DNA of 64,000 nt from the NCBI GenBank assembly GCA_015501585.1, contig JADNRY010000003.1, forward strand, positions 806,001 to 870,000, in the 5' to 3' direction. Positions 25,601-37,018 of this stretch are shown piece after piece (the stretch's first letter is position 1; each line of letters begins with the position of its first letter). Under the pieces are notes generated by a model, which saw nothing but the letters and a program-made list of their open reading frames with translations, made no database searches and was not told where the DNA came from. The position numbers and the translations under genes were made by a program. The stretch comes from Rhodocollybia butyracea. Taxonomy: Eukaryota; Basidiomycota; Agaricomycetes; Agaricales; Omphalotaceae.

Positions 25601-27432
25601 TCACAAATGCAGTTGATACAGGATCGTATTTGTTCGCTGGTTTTGCACGGTTCTCCGTAATCAGCGAAGTGAGTAAATTCAGTTTCGCCGTATAATAATC
25701 GATGGACGGAACTGCTTTTCCGCGGAAGAGATGAGATAGTCTGACCAAAGGTTGGTACGGATCCAGGGTGCTCCGCGGAAGGCAGAGCATGGCCTCCCAT
25801 ATCGTCTTCTTCAGGCGAAGAGGACGATCGGTGCTGGCGGAAGGAGGATACTTGGGAGAGGTAGGCGAAATAGGTCCTTCAATTGATTCTGAATCTGAAT
25901 CAAGAGACCCTCCGTGCGCAACTTTTTGAACAAATGTTTGCTCGGTCTAGACATCGATTTCGGACCGTGAGCAAGACTCGGTTTCAGGCCGAACTCGCCA
26001 ACATAAGGTCCCAAGACTTTATGAGTCGCTCAATACGCTGCTCATCCGTTAAAGTTGTTTCCTGCGACGCATCACCGATTTCTAAATCGACCCCCGGTTT
26101 TTGCTTCCTGATGAGACCGGCGCGAGAGTTAGTGCGAGAAAACGGTTTGTGAGCAGCTTGTTCCTCCAAGGCCTTCTTAACTGCGTTCAGCGTGGTTTTC
26201 GCCAATTTGATGTGCGCCGTCTCGAGAAGGCGGAGAATCTCTTCTCGCCGCTCCAACAAAGATGCCAATTCAGTCATCTTGCGTGCGATAACCACTCGTT
26301 CTATTCTAGGTTTGTCTTCTGGGTTCACAGGATCCGAAGGAGTTTGATTTTCATCCTGCTGGTGACCCGGAATTTTCTTCACACGATTGAACAAGAAGGA
26401 AAACATCTTGTTGAACATGCCCGGCTGTGTGGTGGAGTTTAGGCCAAGCGAAGGCTTCTCAAGCTTTCGAGACATGTAATACTCGAAATACTCCTGTAAC
26501 TCCTTTTCGTTTCTGAGCTGAGGTGGAATGTTTGATACCATGATGGTGCGAAAACGGAGACCGTCAACGGGAGCGATCGTGTCGAGGGATGGGTCATCCG
26601 CAAAGTTGTATGGAGGATGAGGGTGAGGATGATATTTGCGGCTTTCAGGGTCATTAGAGGCCTTGCGTTGGGCTGCCGCTGCAATGTTATCAGAACGCAT
26701 GCGAAAGGCACCATGTATGATCCATAATAATGTGGCGATCCAAGAGAGTGTAATCCAGAATAACAGGCAAATGTGTATCCAAAGCAAGGAAAGGCCTTTT
26801 GAGGTGCTAACGAGAGACGAGATAGAGGCACGGGTCATAGATTTCGGAGAAATGGAGCCTTCGGAGAACTCGAGATGAATAGGAAGAAGGATAGGAAAAG
26901 TGGTGCATGTTTGAAGTAGAATGAACCAGAAACAGCCTCGAAGGAAACGGATATACAAAGCTGCGTCGACTCCTCGAAGCTGGTTTAACTGCTCCTCCGA
27001 AAAGCGTAGAGTTTGGGGTAACCATCCTAAGGGCCATTGTAACGGTATACGAGGTGAAGCATATCTGGGTTTATTGTTATTGTTAGCAGAACGTACGTCG
27101 GTATCAATTTGTGGCTGACCTGGCCCAGCATCTGCCTTGATAGAGACTAGAACGGAAAGATGAGTGTTGACTCAGTGTGTGAGCTATTTCTGGACTGACT
27201 AGCCAAACTCCCAAGACTCCCTGCTACCCAACTCTCCATCCCGATAAGTTTTCTTGCCCGTCGTCTTCTCTTCATTAGTTCCTGACCACCGACACATAGG
27301 ACTACAATTGCCAAACCAATGACAGACTGGTTGACAAGACCACTAGGCAAAAAATGAACAAATTACGGTGAATATTGGGTACTTTGCATACCTGTAATTT
27401 TTCGAAAATGGTCTCGTTTGGATATCACCCAT
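22626..27432 (-). CDS. CSC1/OSCA-type calcium-permeable channel (DUF221), with frame breaks
   Basis: This family forms mechanically or osmotically gated cation channels in plasma or vacuolar membranes. First exons are 27392-27432, 27200-27342, 27120-27146, 25995-27064, 25455-25921 and 25274-25395, then about ten more to the stop at 22626. Motifs: N-terminal helix GLVNQSVIGLAIVVLC, ESWEFG-YLYQGRCWAR, the cytosolic domain (TAFVTFADPEDARKACKYL) and the 7TM core (WLFPVSLLVGLVSIQNIS, HPWEEEVIQSFLPTLLVS, GWLIFTTAMHGGFEIAM, HVYAKNYEGNGQ), ending IYHEILAEEKHALEQRLEEE. A 5-nt microexon (24722-24726) joins AMFG to LPLIMYPS. At least eight one-base frame breaks are needed (near 27250, 25360, 24960, 24904, 23446, 23235, 22880 and 22782), mostly in homopolymers. 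No substitution stop was seen, so assembly error is as likely as a pseudogene. Confidence 0.8.
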
Positions 27433-27723
27433 TTTTGAGGCTTTGGCTGACCTGGCGTAGTCGTTCTCTCAGATAGCTATGAGAATCCCGCAACCCAGCC
27501 GAACATGGGGTATCAGAAGGAAGCAGTAAAAGCACACGAAGAAGTTCAAGACATCCTCGTGCTAATGACGTCAACATATATATAGGCGCCCACTGAAGGA
27601 TTGGCGTCGGTTATCCAAATTCAGATCGAGTGATGCGGATTAGTCAACTCTGAGTTTTAGCAAATTCACAGCAATTCACAGTCGAAAGAGTAGAATTATT
27701 AAAATAAAAGCTCGTCTAATTAT
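27433..27723. promoter_or_regulatory. Upstream region of the CSC1-type gene
   Basis: A TATATATA stretch near 27571 lies about 140 bp upstream of the start codon and could act as the TATA element of the CSC1-type gene. The remainder is the 3' flank of the membrane-protein gene. Confidence 0.35.
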
Positions 27724-28598
27724 CTACTTGTGGTTGTACTTGGTTGTAAAGAGGCAAGCCTGACCCCGTATGTACACCATCAGCATTACTACTAAAATCA
27801 AAGTTAACGGTGTTCTATGATGTACGACAGTAAGCACCGCACGCAAGCTGGAAGAAGCGAAAGTTACATCTACCCTGTGGACTTCGATTACAGGAAGGTA
27901 CAGAAACCCTAGAGTAATAATCAAATAATTAGCTCTGTAGTAAATATGTTGATAATATTCAAGCATACTTCGGAGAACACCAGAATGACCATTTTCAAAA
28001 CGCTTTAAACAAGACAGAACGAAAGCGGCCGACGCAAACAGGAAGCCCAGAAAATAGAGGCCAATGCTCTGGAAAATGCTGATAGTCTGGGGCATGCTGC
28101 CCCAATCACCACTGATAGTAGGCTAGTTGAGAAGCGAGTTAAGAGGAGAGACGGAATTGAATGCACCAAGTGTAGTGACTATGAACATCACATAAATGTA
28201 GTCTTCTGCGTGACGCCACAGGGAGGTAAAGTACATTATTGAAATAAAAGCGAAAGAGTAGATCCGGAGATTCCCAGGATGGATTCACTCTCTCCAGACA
28301 TGATGGTAAGACATGAAAAGGCAAACAGGAAGAGGCCCCACCCGGTATCGGCTGACAACACATGAGAGTCGCTGCTGGGGCCCTTTCGGAGAAAGTGGTA
28401 AGCAGACTTTGAGAGTCTTGTGGCACCGAAGGGATGGGAGCCGAGCTCAATGTAGGCTCCGTTCGAGGTAGGCTCCGCGTGCGCACTCGATGTAGGCTTC
28501 GTGGCAGGTGTATTTGATGTAGGCTCCGCATGTGTACTCACCGATGTAGGCTCTGCAGGCGCACTCAATGTAGTCTCCGCAGCGGCAGGGGTTAACAT
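27724..28598 (-). CDS. Unknown integral membrane protein with an A-E-P-T-S repeat N-terminus
   Basis: I do not recognise the family. The N-terminal part from ATG at 28598 contains four or five imperfect repeats around (H)AEPTS. Hydrophobic segments follow: GWGLFLFAFSCLTIMSG, then in another frame FAFISIMYFTSLW and YVMFIVTTLGAF, and finally (27724-28095) IGLYFLGFLFASAAFVLSCL, LIITLGFLYLPVI and TLILVVMLMVY. Together this suggests five to six transmembrane helices. Exon structure is unsure: joining the first to the second block needs an intron or one missing base near 28275, and an acceptor CTAG is likely near 28120. No catalytic motif is visible. Confidence 0.45.
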
Positions 28599-28758
28599 TG
28601 GATGAGGGGCTTGTGGTGGTTAATAGTTGAGTGTCAAAGTTGGCCAGATCGATTTGCCCAGGTTAGGGGTTAGGGTTAAGCGCTCGCACTGGTCGGGCCA
28701 ATCTTACTCAGCAGTGTGACTACGTCACATTAGTAGTCGTCACAGCGCTTGCACTCCA
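28599..28758. promoter_or_regulatory. Divergent promoter with telobox-like repeats
   Basis: The spacer between the membrane-protein gene (-) and NDUFS4 (+). It holds GGTTAGGGGTTAGGGTTAAG at 28661-28680, two and a half TTAGGG units, which resembles the telobox elements bound by Tbf1/Myb-type factors in fungal promoters. Binding here is inference. Confidence 0.45.
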
Positions 28759-29440
28759 ATGTCTCTCCTCCGTACCTCTTTGACGCCATGTCGTCGAAGT
28801 ATCTTCCAAATTGCATCTAGAACACTTTCTGCAGAATCTGGCTCCGCTTCTTCCACCAATAATACCAAGGAATCCTCGAACATCGTCGCTCCGTCCCCGC
28901 TCGCGATGTTATGACTGCAGATGTTGTTAGCGGTGCTCCTTGTGCGTCTTTCACCTGGTGATATCCTAAATCATTCAATCTAACCAAAAATTAGCGGAAT
29001 TGAGACATCGTTCTGTCCGAATCTATCAACCAACTCGTAACACTATGCAGAGCGGGCCAAACAAAGGCGACCGATGGAGGATTGACTTTGATGTTCTTTT
29101 GGGAGGAGGCCGCTGGGAGAACCCGCTTATGGGCTGGGCCAGCTCGTACGTGGCAATCTCACTGGTTCATCTACTGATAGCTCAAAAAGTATTCTCTTTT
29201 GACAGTGCCGACTACATGCAAGGGACTCGTGTCTCTTTCCGTTCAAAGGAAGATGCCATTCACTTTGCTGAGAAGCAAGGCTGGGACTACTATGTGTATG
29301 GGCTTTTCCTTTCGCTTATCGTTCCGCTTTAACCCGCCCCGAACAGACAACTACCTGAAGTGAAGAGGGTCCCACCGAAGAATTATGCAGAAAATTACTT
29401 ATACCGCAAAGAAACGCTCAGGATCATGCGAACCAAGTAG
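28759..29440 (+). CDS. NDUFS4: NDUFS4, 18-kDa accessory subunit of mitochondrial complex I
   Basis: NDUFS4 stabilises the matrix-arm NADH-binding module of complex I. Exons 28759-28941, 28995-29145, 29206-29295 and 29347-29440 total 518 nt, one short of 173 codons. The N-terminus (MSLLRTSLTPCRRSIFQIAS) is Arg/Ser-rich like a mitochondrial presequence. Conserved blocks are ARDVMTADVVSGAP, ELRHRSVRIYQPTRNTMQSG, RWRIDFDVL, GGGRWENPLMGWASSADYMQ, FRSKEDAIHFAEKQGWDYYV and the C-terminus KNYAENYLYRKETLRIMRTK. In exon 1 the frame changes at the CCCC run 28895-28898; one extra C there restores the reading, so the break is probably technical. Confidence 0.93.
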
Positions 29441-32400
29441 ATGCGGACTTTAGAATGCTATAGCTTTGGTGTCTCTGTCGCTCAAAGTTGTTTTATGCAG
29501 TTGTGATAACCGAATTCACGCTCTTTTGATCGCAGTAACGGTGTCGACGGAACTTATCGGATTGGTACTGCGAGACTGCGAAACGCTCACCTCGAGCGGA
29601 CTGGACAGTGAGTAAAGTTATCCAGCTGAAAGATTCAAGCAAGAAGGGCCGGTCTTTTGATCGCAGTTACGGTGCCGACGGAAGTTATCAGATTGGCACT
29701 GCGAGAGTTATCGGAAGACCTCTTCGGGCTGTAGACCGTTGTGCTATATGAGCATACGGCAACAGCGAGATACAGCAACACTTTTGGATACCAGTAGGGA
29801 CATCTCAACAAAATTTTTCGAGCCCATTCCGAGACAGCATATGAGCTGCCCGAGTCGTCGATGTTTTTTGAAAAAGACCTCTGTTCCGCGAGATATTCTA
29901 CTGAGAGTGAATCAGGTAACGCCATGCAAGTCTGCTATATAACAATTACAGCGTACCGGAGGTGACTATCGCTATACACTGACGATCCATACGGATGTGT
30001 GTATTTATCTCCTACTCCAGCAGTATGTTTTCATCTGCCGCAGGGCACCACTCGGAAATCCACCCCACAAAATCAAAAATCACACGAGGACGAGGACAGC
30101 TTCGTAAACCAAGTCTACATGGTAGTACGAGGCTTAGTACCTCTGTCCAATTAGGTGATACGCCGAAAGGTTGCCTCGACCTTGTTCACGCGGTCGCGTT
30201 GATAAACTCTTTTGTGAGTAAACTGACAAGTTGGTGAACTGAGCCTCCTCATTTTCCGTCTCTGTTCCGTCTTTGCATCTGTCTTTAGCCATACTTAACC
30301 ATGTTTGAAATGGATGGGCGTCATGCTATACTATGATAGATCCTTAGTATTAAGATTGATTCGTCCTCTAGGTGGCAATTCTTTTAACGTCAGCTTTTAG
30401 CCGCCCTTCAACCAGAAGAGGAATTCATGGAACCTCGAGGTGCTTAGATTGCTCTTAATTAAATGATATCTGATATTGTTCCAAGTTCTTCCATTTGCCT
30501 TACTCGCGCAGTCTCAGTTCATATCCAGGTGACCCTTTGGCCTTGTTACGAATTTGAAGCGGAAATATCCTTGCACTGAACCCGCTTATTCCGTCGCCGT
30601 TTACTACTCCCTCAGTGGGCACTTCATTCGGCCTCTCACCTGGACTGCAGACGAAAGCACTTGCTTATTTCGTAAAGACAAGCTCAGGATCATGCGAATT
30701 AAATGAATGCGGATTTAGGATGCCATCTGTTCCTTCTACTCGAACAGCATCTTAAAAGCAGCATATTTGTATGATATAAAGTTGTGATTCAAACAAAGCC
30801 ATTGTTATGGATTGAATATCCGCTTTGGGACGCCAGAAAATTCTCGCTGTAAGTATATCGCTTCGTCCAATAGCAGCATACATGTGTCTTTCGTTTTTGG
30901 TGCGCATCGTTCCCTTGTCATCGTCCCGGTGCGCTCCAGGACCAGCTGCCAATCTACCCTGAGCAGGGCACCATGCTGACTTCAGAGATCTACTAGTGCT
31001 TGGATTTATCAGCTTTTCTGAGGCACTCACCTGTCTACTATCTGTCTATCTATCTATCTCGACTGAACCTTGGTCACAAAAATTTCTAGCGATCCCTGTC
31101 TGTACCTAACTGGAGGGAATACTTCGGATTTATTTTTTTGCCTCTGTATATCCTGCAAAAATTTATGTTCATCCTGTCGGAGGCCTTACAACCTTGTACT
31201 TTGAGCAAGGACCAGTCGTTATTTTAATTAGACACCGTTGGCTCAAAGCGAGCAGCATTTCAACAACCTACACGCGGCTGAACCAAGAAGGTGGCCACGC
31301 AAAATTCTTCCCCACTATCCCTAACCTGTGACATGTTCGTCGAAGGTTAGGAAACAGCTCTAATTAACCCCCGGTTCCCATGGACCTATTCGATATTCAT
31401 GCACGCCTTGAAGATTCCAAGATAACTCTAAAATGGCACCCATGGTGGCTCTCGCTACCTGGCCTTTCAATAGTGTGGAGTTTGCACTCGGGATGCGTTC
31501 CGTACACATAGAGTGTGATAGCTCTACTTAGTCGATCGCTTGTGGACCAGGTCCGACGTGAATGCTAACTTCTGTACAGAAACAACTGCTCTGGGGTATC
31601 TCAATATGATCGGTGCAATTGCTCGTGGGTCTGGAATTAATTTGAATAGGCTTTCTTCAGCACGAACACGATGGAGCGCGCGCTACAAACAGACTACACG
31701 AACGAGACCAGAGTCGTGTAGTATGTTTGAATGGTCTTGACTGCGGTCTTGGATGTAGCCAATAAAACACAAGCTTGGTTAACCCCTTCACGAACTAGTG
31801 CCACTCGAAGATTGAAGATTGAATGTGACAGTTCTGCGAAGACCCGGATTGACATTGACCTAATGGTAGATGTCTTTCCATAAAATTCATTTTCAACGCG
31901 ACCAGGGGCCCAGAGGATCTACCAAGAGAAACATGTCATATCTTTCCATCGGGCACATTATATTTACTGAACAGTGAACAGTTGTTATTCACTTGAATTT
32001 TTTTTCTTCGCGACTTGAATGATACATCTAGAAAAATATCGAGATCCAAATCATCGTTCATTTATTCTACCATCGGGTTCTGGAACCACTTGCAATAGGT
32101 GCGGGAAAGAAAGTCACCTACAGTGCCGATAGAAGGACCCTTGAACAGAGATCTGCTTGCTGGCATGCATCATGGTTCGACCTGGGAGTATGAAGTGGTT
32201 GTGGCCTGTGAGAAAGATCAAGTACCCACAGGCGAAAGCAACAGTTAGGTAGAACCTTAAATTTTAGTTCAGTTGGCTGCTAATCGGAGTCACAATCAGG
32301 ATATATGCGCAATAGTACATAATAATGCAGCACCTAGACGGCCATGGGACCGGGGAGCTTGAGCAAAGCAGCTCGACGATTCATAAAAAGTTTCCACTGA

Positions 32401-33172
32401 AAGCATGTAGTGCACCCACTCTCTTGTGACCCGAAGTTAGTTGGGACGTCAGTCGGACTACTTATCACTTGAATGCGACAGCTGCACTCATTGAGCGCGA
32501 TCCATGATTCACGGTTGTATGTAGATGAGATAAATTGGTACAGAGGCTTCTCCGCAGCTGTGAAGAAAAGAAACGACGAGTACAGAGGCCTCGTTGATAT
32601 CCGGTCACATCATACTGCATCAAATTGCAGTGTTAAGTAACGTATAGATAGATGGATTCTGCTTTTTTAAGGGAAGTCATGATTCAAAAAGCGGGACCAG
32701 ACTGTATGGCGGGATCTCAGAAAGCAAGCAGAAAACAACATTCCACGTACCGGATGTAATGGGCTATTGTATATGAAGCATTGCCTGGTTCTTGAAGACA
32801 TTCTGATAACTTACCCGAATCCAATGGTTCTGTGATAGCACAGGTCAGTAGTTCCAAGCCACATCACCCACCATGACGATGTACTTATTCTAGAAATAGA
32901 CGTTCGTGAACGAGAAAGTTTAGCGTGAGTAACTGAGCAGTTCATTTGAAGTGTTGGATTATCCTCCGAAGCGAGCGGTTGTGATAGAGAAAGTTATTGC
33001 CTCGATGCATTGCTCCGACTCGAGACCTCCTGCACCGGCGCTAATACTCGCCCACGTGATAAATCAACAATCGTTTCAGACAAAGAATCATTAAGGATCA
33101 GACCGAGCTCCTGCATTCCAATCCAAGGTGGGTCTACAACTCGTCGGACTTCTGTCTTTTTTTACTAAACAT
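29441..33172. other. Gene-poor region with decayed duplications
   Basis: About 3.7 kb without a supportable gene. Visible are a pair of about 55-bp diverged direct repeats (29521-29575 and 29652-29706), a degenerate copy of the NDUFS4 3' end (about 30660-30725), a short TCTA microsatellite near 31043-31057 and scattered AT-rich stretches. Short open frames (29635-29925, 30752-31030 and 31540-31740) show no motif and no typical intron pattern, and I leave them uncalled. Confidence 0.55.
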
Positions 33173-35042
33173 ATGCTTGAAAAGATGCATAGTACAAATG
33201 ATCTGAGCTTGAGGCATCTCCCTGATATATCCAACTCTTCTTTCTCCTTTGAAATTCCTGCTGAAACCAACGACGATTTTCTCTTGAACCATAACGGCGA
33301 CGACTTTTTTGATGTTGTTGATGACAGTTTAGCAACTCCGGCGTCAAATAGAACGATTTTTCGGCCGTTGATCACCAACCAATGCACGCCGAAGCAATCT
33401 ATCACTACTGTCCAGCGAGGATACCCCGAAACTCTCAACAGAACATCTCCAGAGAAGCCAGCTTCTTTTGTTCTCTCAAACTCCTCACAATCGAACTCTA
33501 TCGCTCCCCAAGTAAACGATTCTGAAGAGGCGTGGGGCATGGGCACGAAGAAGAAAGATCGCGGAATTATTGACTTGCGAAATGAAGTGATGTCTACGCC
33601 CCAGAGGATGCAAAGGTTGAGAGATGAAATAAAGGGCTTGGCCGACTCAAAACGTGCTGCATCGCCGCCAGTGGCTATCTATGACTCCCTCAACCATAGC
33701 CTTGCGAAGTCAACATCAGAGGTGGGCTCACTCACGACCTGTTCGCTTATTTCCTGGAACTGAATATTCTCAGTGGCAGACTGTCAATAGTCCCAGATTT
33801 ACCGCCTCGCGGAAGGTACCAACAGCATGCTCGCCTGCCGCTTGCGTGGGCAATCAAGATATACCAACAACTGGTGCCTCTGACAACGAAAACGTTGACA
33901 TGAGCGTAATTTCTTCAACAAACGGCACATTAGCGGAACGACTAGTGATGTACAGTCAAAATCTTGCTGGTTCACACCAGTAAGTTGTCTATTTCTGAAA
34001 ATTTCGCCTGGCTTAAATTCACCCGCATTAGGCTTTCTTATCTACCCGGTGGCGTTGCCCTCGGTTCACTGACAACAAGCTCAAGTGACTCGGATCTCAC
34101 GTTTTCACAACTTTCCCCCTCGAAGCCGTCGCCAACTGCTGATCCGACACCTCTTTCCAATGCCCCAGCGTCTCCTGTGCGATCATCTCGTAAGAGAGTG
34201 GGCTCTCCGGTGTTGAATAACCAACCCACAAAGAAAGAGAAGATTACCGTCAAGGCGTCTTGCGCCAATGTGCCGGGTATTCGTACTATCAAGAAGAAAC
34301 GTACCGTCTCCGCAAACTTAACCTCAGCTTCCGACAGAGTTAAGACTAATCCCTTGCGCCATGCCAGTGGCCCATCGAGACCGAGACCCACACGAGCGCC
34401 ATTGTTGATGTCAGGAGGGTCTTCCGGAAGGTCCGCTGTGCCCATTTCAAGGGAAGAAAATAGCACGCGCGGTTCTTCCTCCGGTAGCTTGTCAAAGTCT
34501 ACCAGTATCTCGAAGCTCAAGGAAAGATCGGAGGCAGTCACCCAGGTGAGCATATTTTTTGGGTTTCTTCGAGCCTCATGCTTAATACATATTAGACCTC
34601 GGCAACACACTCAACTCGACCTGTGGGGTTTAATTTCCACTCGACCAGGAGGCTGGAAGCGCGTAAAGCCGATTCCAGCGCGCGTGAGCATGAACACGAG
34701 GAAGAGCCCAAGCGGAAACAGAAGCTTCATACTGCTTATACTGTTCCAGACTTCAAGGCGTCTCACGCTGCTCAGGACGCACTCTTGTCCAGTCTCAGAG
34801 GACAGATCAAGCCTGTAGCTCCCCTTCCGATGGAATTCCACACCGATGCGAGAGCTCGAGAGAGAATCAAGTATAATGAACGGGTCAGAGAGAAGGAACT
34901 CGAAATGGAGCGCGCTTTAGAGGAAAAGAAGCGTCAGCAAGCGGAGGAAGTGGAGAGAGAGTTAAGAGAGCTGCGGAAGAAAGCTATTCCCAAGGCTCAT
35001 GCCGTTCCAGACTGGTACAAAGATGCCCCCCGACGGAATTGA
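33173..35042 (+). CDS. TPX2-domain microtubule-associated protein
   Basis: TPX2-domain proteins bind microtubules and promote spindle assembly. Exons 33173-33721, 33774-33979, 34032-34545 and 34596-35042 total exactly 572 codons. The N-terminal 400 residues are Ser/Thr/Pro-rich with basic patches (KKEKITVKA, IRTIKKKRTV), as expected for a disordered microtubule-binding region. The last exon has TRPVGFNFHSTRRLEARK, the TPX2-family core signature, then a Glu/Lys/Arg-rich helix (KYNERVREKELEMERALEEK) ending KKAIPKAHAVPDWYKDAP. It is shorter than animal TPX2 and no Aurora-binding motif is obvious, so a TPX2/TPXL-like role is inferred. An upstream exon is possible, because 33127-33184 looks like an intron (GTGGGT, CTAAAC, AAAAG) and ATG 33185 may then be the start. 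Confidence 0.8.
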
Positions 35043-35438
35043 GCGGGTGGCCAGTGTTCCGTAGAAATCCGGTAGAAGTCGCCTCCTTGTCATTGATTTC
35101 AATGTATCACCTTCGGAATTGTTCAGGTCCAGGATTTCTCTTATCGCTTGTGAGAGGTGATTCCCTACCTCCGTAAGACAATTTGGATCAGCATATTTGG
35201 TCGCTGTCGGATCCGTAGTAACCGGGCCAATGGTCCTTTGAAGATATAGCGCCCAGTCCCCTATCACGACAGGTTTACCGTTCATGCCAGATGTATAAAC
35301 GTACTTCACTGTCATTTTTAGTGCTTTCTTCTATCCGTGTTTTGACCTGTTCTGACATATCACTAATTTCGGACTTTCACTTTTTTTTGATGACCGTATA
35401 AGTAACTCCAAATTGAACTTGTAATCATTAGTACATAC

Positions 35439-35697
35439 CGAATCTCTGAGCACTTTCCAGTTTGGGAATAGGTGTTTCCATCTCTTCAATGGACGCGATA
35501 TGTATGCGCACAGCGCAATGCTGCATTATGTTGTCTACGTATACTTTTACTGATACATATTGGTTTGGTTCATAATGCGGTTTGTTTGCCACAGCGTCGT
35601 GGAAGCTGCATGGTGTCCCCATGACTAAGTCACCAGTGTACAAGTTATTTTTTTCGGGTGCCGCGATGATGGCATTGGAGTGGTATTGCTCAGTCAC
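35439..35697 (-). CDS. Hypothetical protein, first exon (gene continues left, end uncertain)
   Basis: An open exon from ATG at 35697 to a GTATGTAC donor at 35438, giving 86 residues starting MTEQYHSNAIIAAPEKNN. Its codon quality looks real (YVSVKVYVDNIM), but I do not recognise a family. Further exons probably lie at 35090-35360, where GDWALYLQRTIGPVTTD is open, but two frames compete and one runs antisense into the 3' end of the TPX2-type gene. Function unknown. Confidence 0.35.
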
Positions 35698-35870
35698 TCA
35701 GGAAGTTCCTTTATTTCTCCCCAAATGGATACTTGGACCAAACTTGGACTTACCATACATAGCTTAGGTTCCTGGAATGATATTTACTTGTCCGGCTTTA
35801 GATACTCTTTCGATCAAGTGATTCCCTTATCTGACTGCCACAGAGCCGGGTCGTGCCGGCGCGCAAAAAG

Positions 35871-35878
35871 CTATAAAG
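35871..35878 (+). promoter_or_regulatory. TATA box of the small Cys-containing gene
   Basis: CTATAAAG lies 96 bp upstream of the ATG at 35967. It is followed by a C/T-rich stretch (CTCTCCATCTACTCCATCC), typical of a strong fungal start region. Confidence 0.55.
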
Positions 35879-35966
35879 GACCAAAAACCTCTCCATCTAC
35901 TCCATCCAATCAGCCCTAGTACTCATCCACTTCATCGACCAATTCTGAAACTTGCTTGCATTCACA

Positions 35967-36194
35967 ATGTGCACCTTTACCACCATCGCGTCTTCTTCTT
36001 GCGTTCCCCGCAATGCTAAATCTTCTTGCACTCCCCACAATGCTCAATTATCTTCGGAGGGTTGCAATCTCACCTCCTTATATTCTACGCATAAGATTGA
36101 GCGGGATCCGCAGTGCGCTGAATGTGGCTGGCGTGGTGGTCATGCCCAAGGATGTCGGCTTGCAAGCTGTGATCGGAAACCTTTCAGGTTGTAG
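35967..36194 (+). CDS. Small Cys-containing protein with a CxxC-H-C motif
   Basis: A 75-residue ORF starting MCTFTTIASSSCVPRN with TTCACA directly before the ATG. Near its end it has CAECGWRGGHAQGC, a Cx2Cx5Hx3C arrangement close to, but not the same as, a zinc knuckle (Cx2Cx4Hx4C). No signal peptide is visible. The good TATA/pyrimidine promoter makes it more likely to be a real transcript than other short ORFs nearby; an overlapping frame is also open to 36240. Function unknown. Confidence 0.4.
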   Translation: MCTFTTIASSSCVPRNAKSSCTPHNAQLSSEGCNLTSLYSTHKIERDPQCAECGWRGGHAQGCRLASCDRKPFRL

Positions 36195-37018
36195 TCACCA
36201 GGTATTACTCTTTCTCGACTTTCTACAAAGCTCGGATTAACGCCACACCTTCCAGTGCCCATGTATACCCACTCCACTGGTAACATTCCACTACCTACCC
36301 CACACCAACTCTCCATCATCTTTATCCTCCTTTGTTATTGCTTAGTCTTCATCGTTCTGTAACAATATAATTAGCCTTTCAATGGCCTACTAGTAGTTTT
36401 CGTATTGTACTTGTATTCGCAATGTAGTGAGGAGGAGGAGATCACCCGATGAAGGCGAGGAATATCTTACTGACGACTGGAAACCTCATTGTAATTGTTG
36501 TATGTATATGTATAATCATGATGATTTGTTTTTTTTTCCCTTGAAATTGATGGCGACACCCCTATCAGCCTTGATATCTATCATCGCCTTGGCATCGCTT
36601 GAACTGAACAAAAATTCCAGTCAGGAGTTAGTCAGAAGAGGTCAGAAGCTTGTGCTACTGACGCGCGCTCGACGGGAGAAGTACCGCTTGAAATAGTAGG
36701 TCGATCCCAGGTCGATCCTGACGTCGGCCAGGAACAGACAAAGATATGGAAAAATGAATGAAAAATCCCCGGATTCACGTAAGCTTGTGGGGTACATCAA
36801 GTAGGGCAAAGCGCTACGGGAGTGACTGCGCTGCCGCCTCAACTATGTAAGTATCTCGCGGAAATTCAATTCCCACCTGTTCAGACAAATCACAAATTTT
36901 GAGATGCTGGAATGGCAGTATGATACATAATACAAGCTAGGATACATACTACAGATACACGGATACATAGGCAATTTTGGTCACGAAATAATATCCAATT
37001 TAAGATACTCCCAAGCAC
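36195..37018. other. Spacer before Rictor 3' end
   Basis: AT-rich, low-complexity sequence with no convincing gene. The open frame at 36427-36696 lacks motifs. Confidence 0.4.

Noticed and set aside
31043..31057. TCTA microsatellite as a functional element
   Set aside because: A few units only; ordinary simple repeat.
29635..31740. Several short open frames in the gene-poor region
   Set aside because: No motifs, no consistent introns, and they overlap the repeat copies.
35043..35320. Long minus-strand ORF overlapping the TPX2-type 3' end as a firm gene
   Set aside because: Its last third is antisense to a well-supported exon and a second frame competes; kept only as a note with the neighbouring exon.
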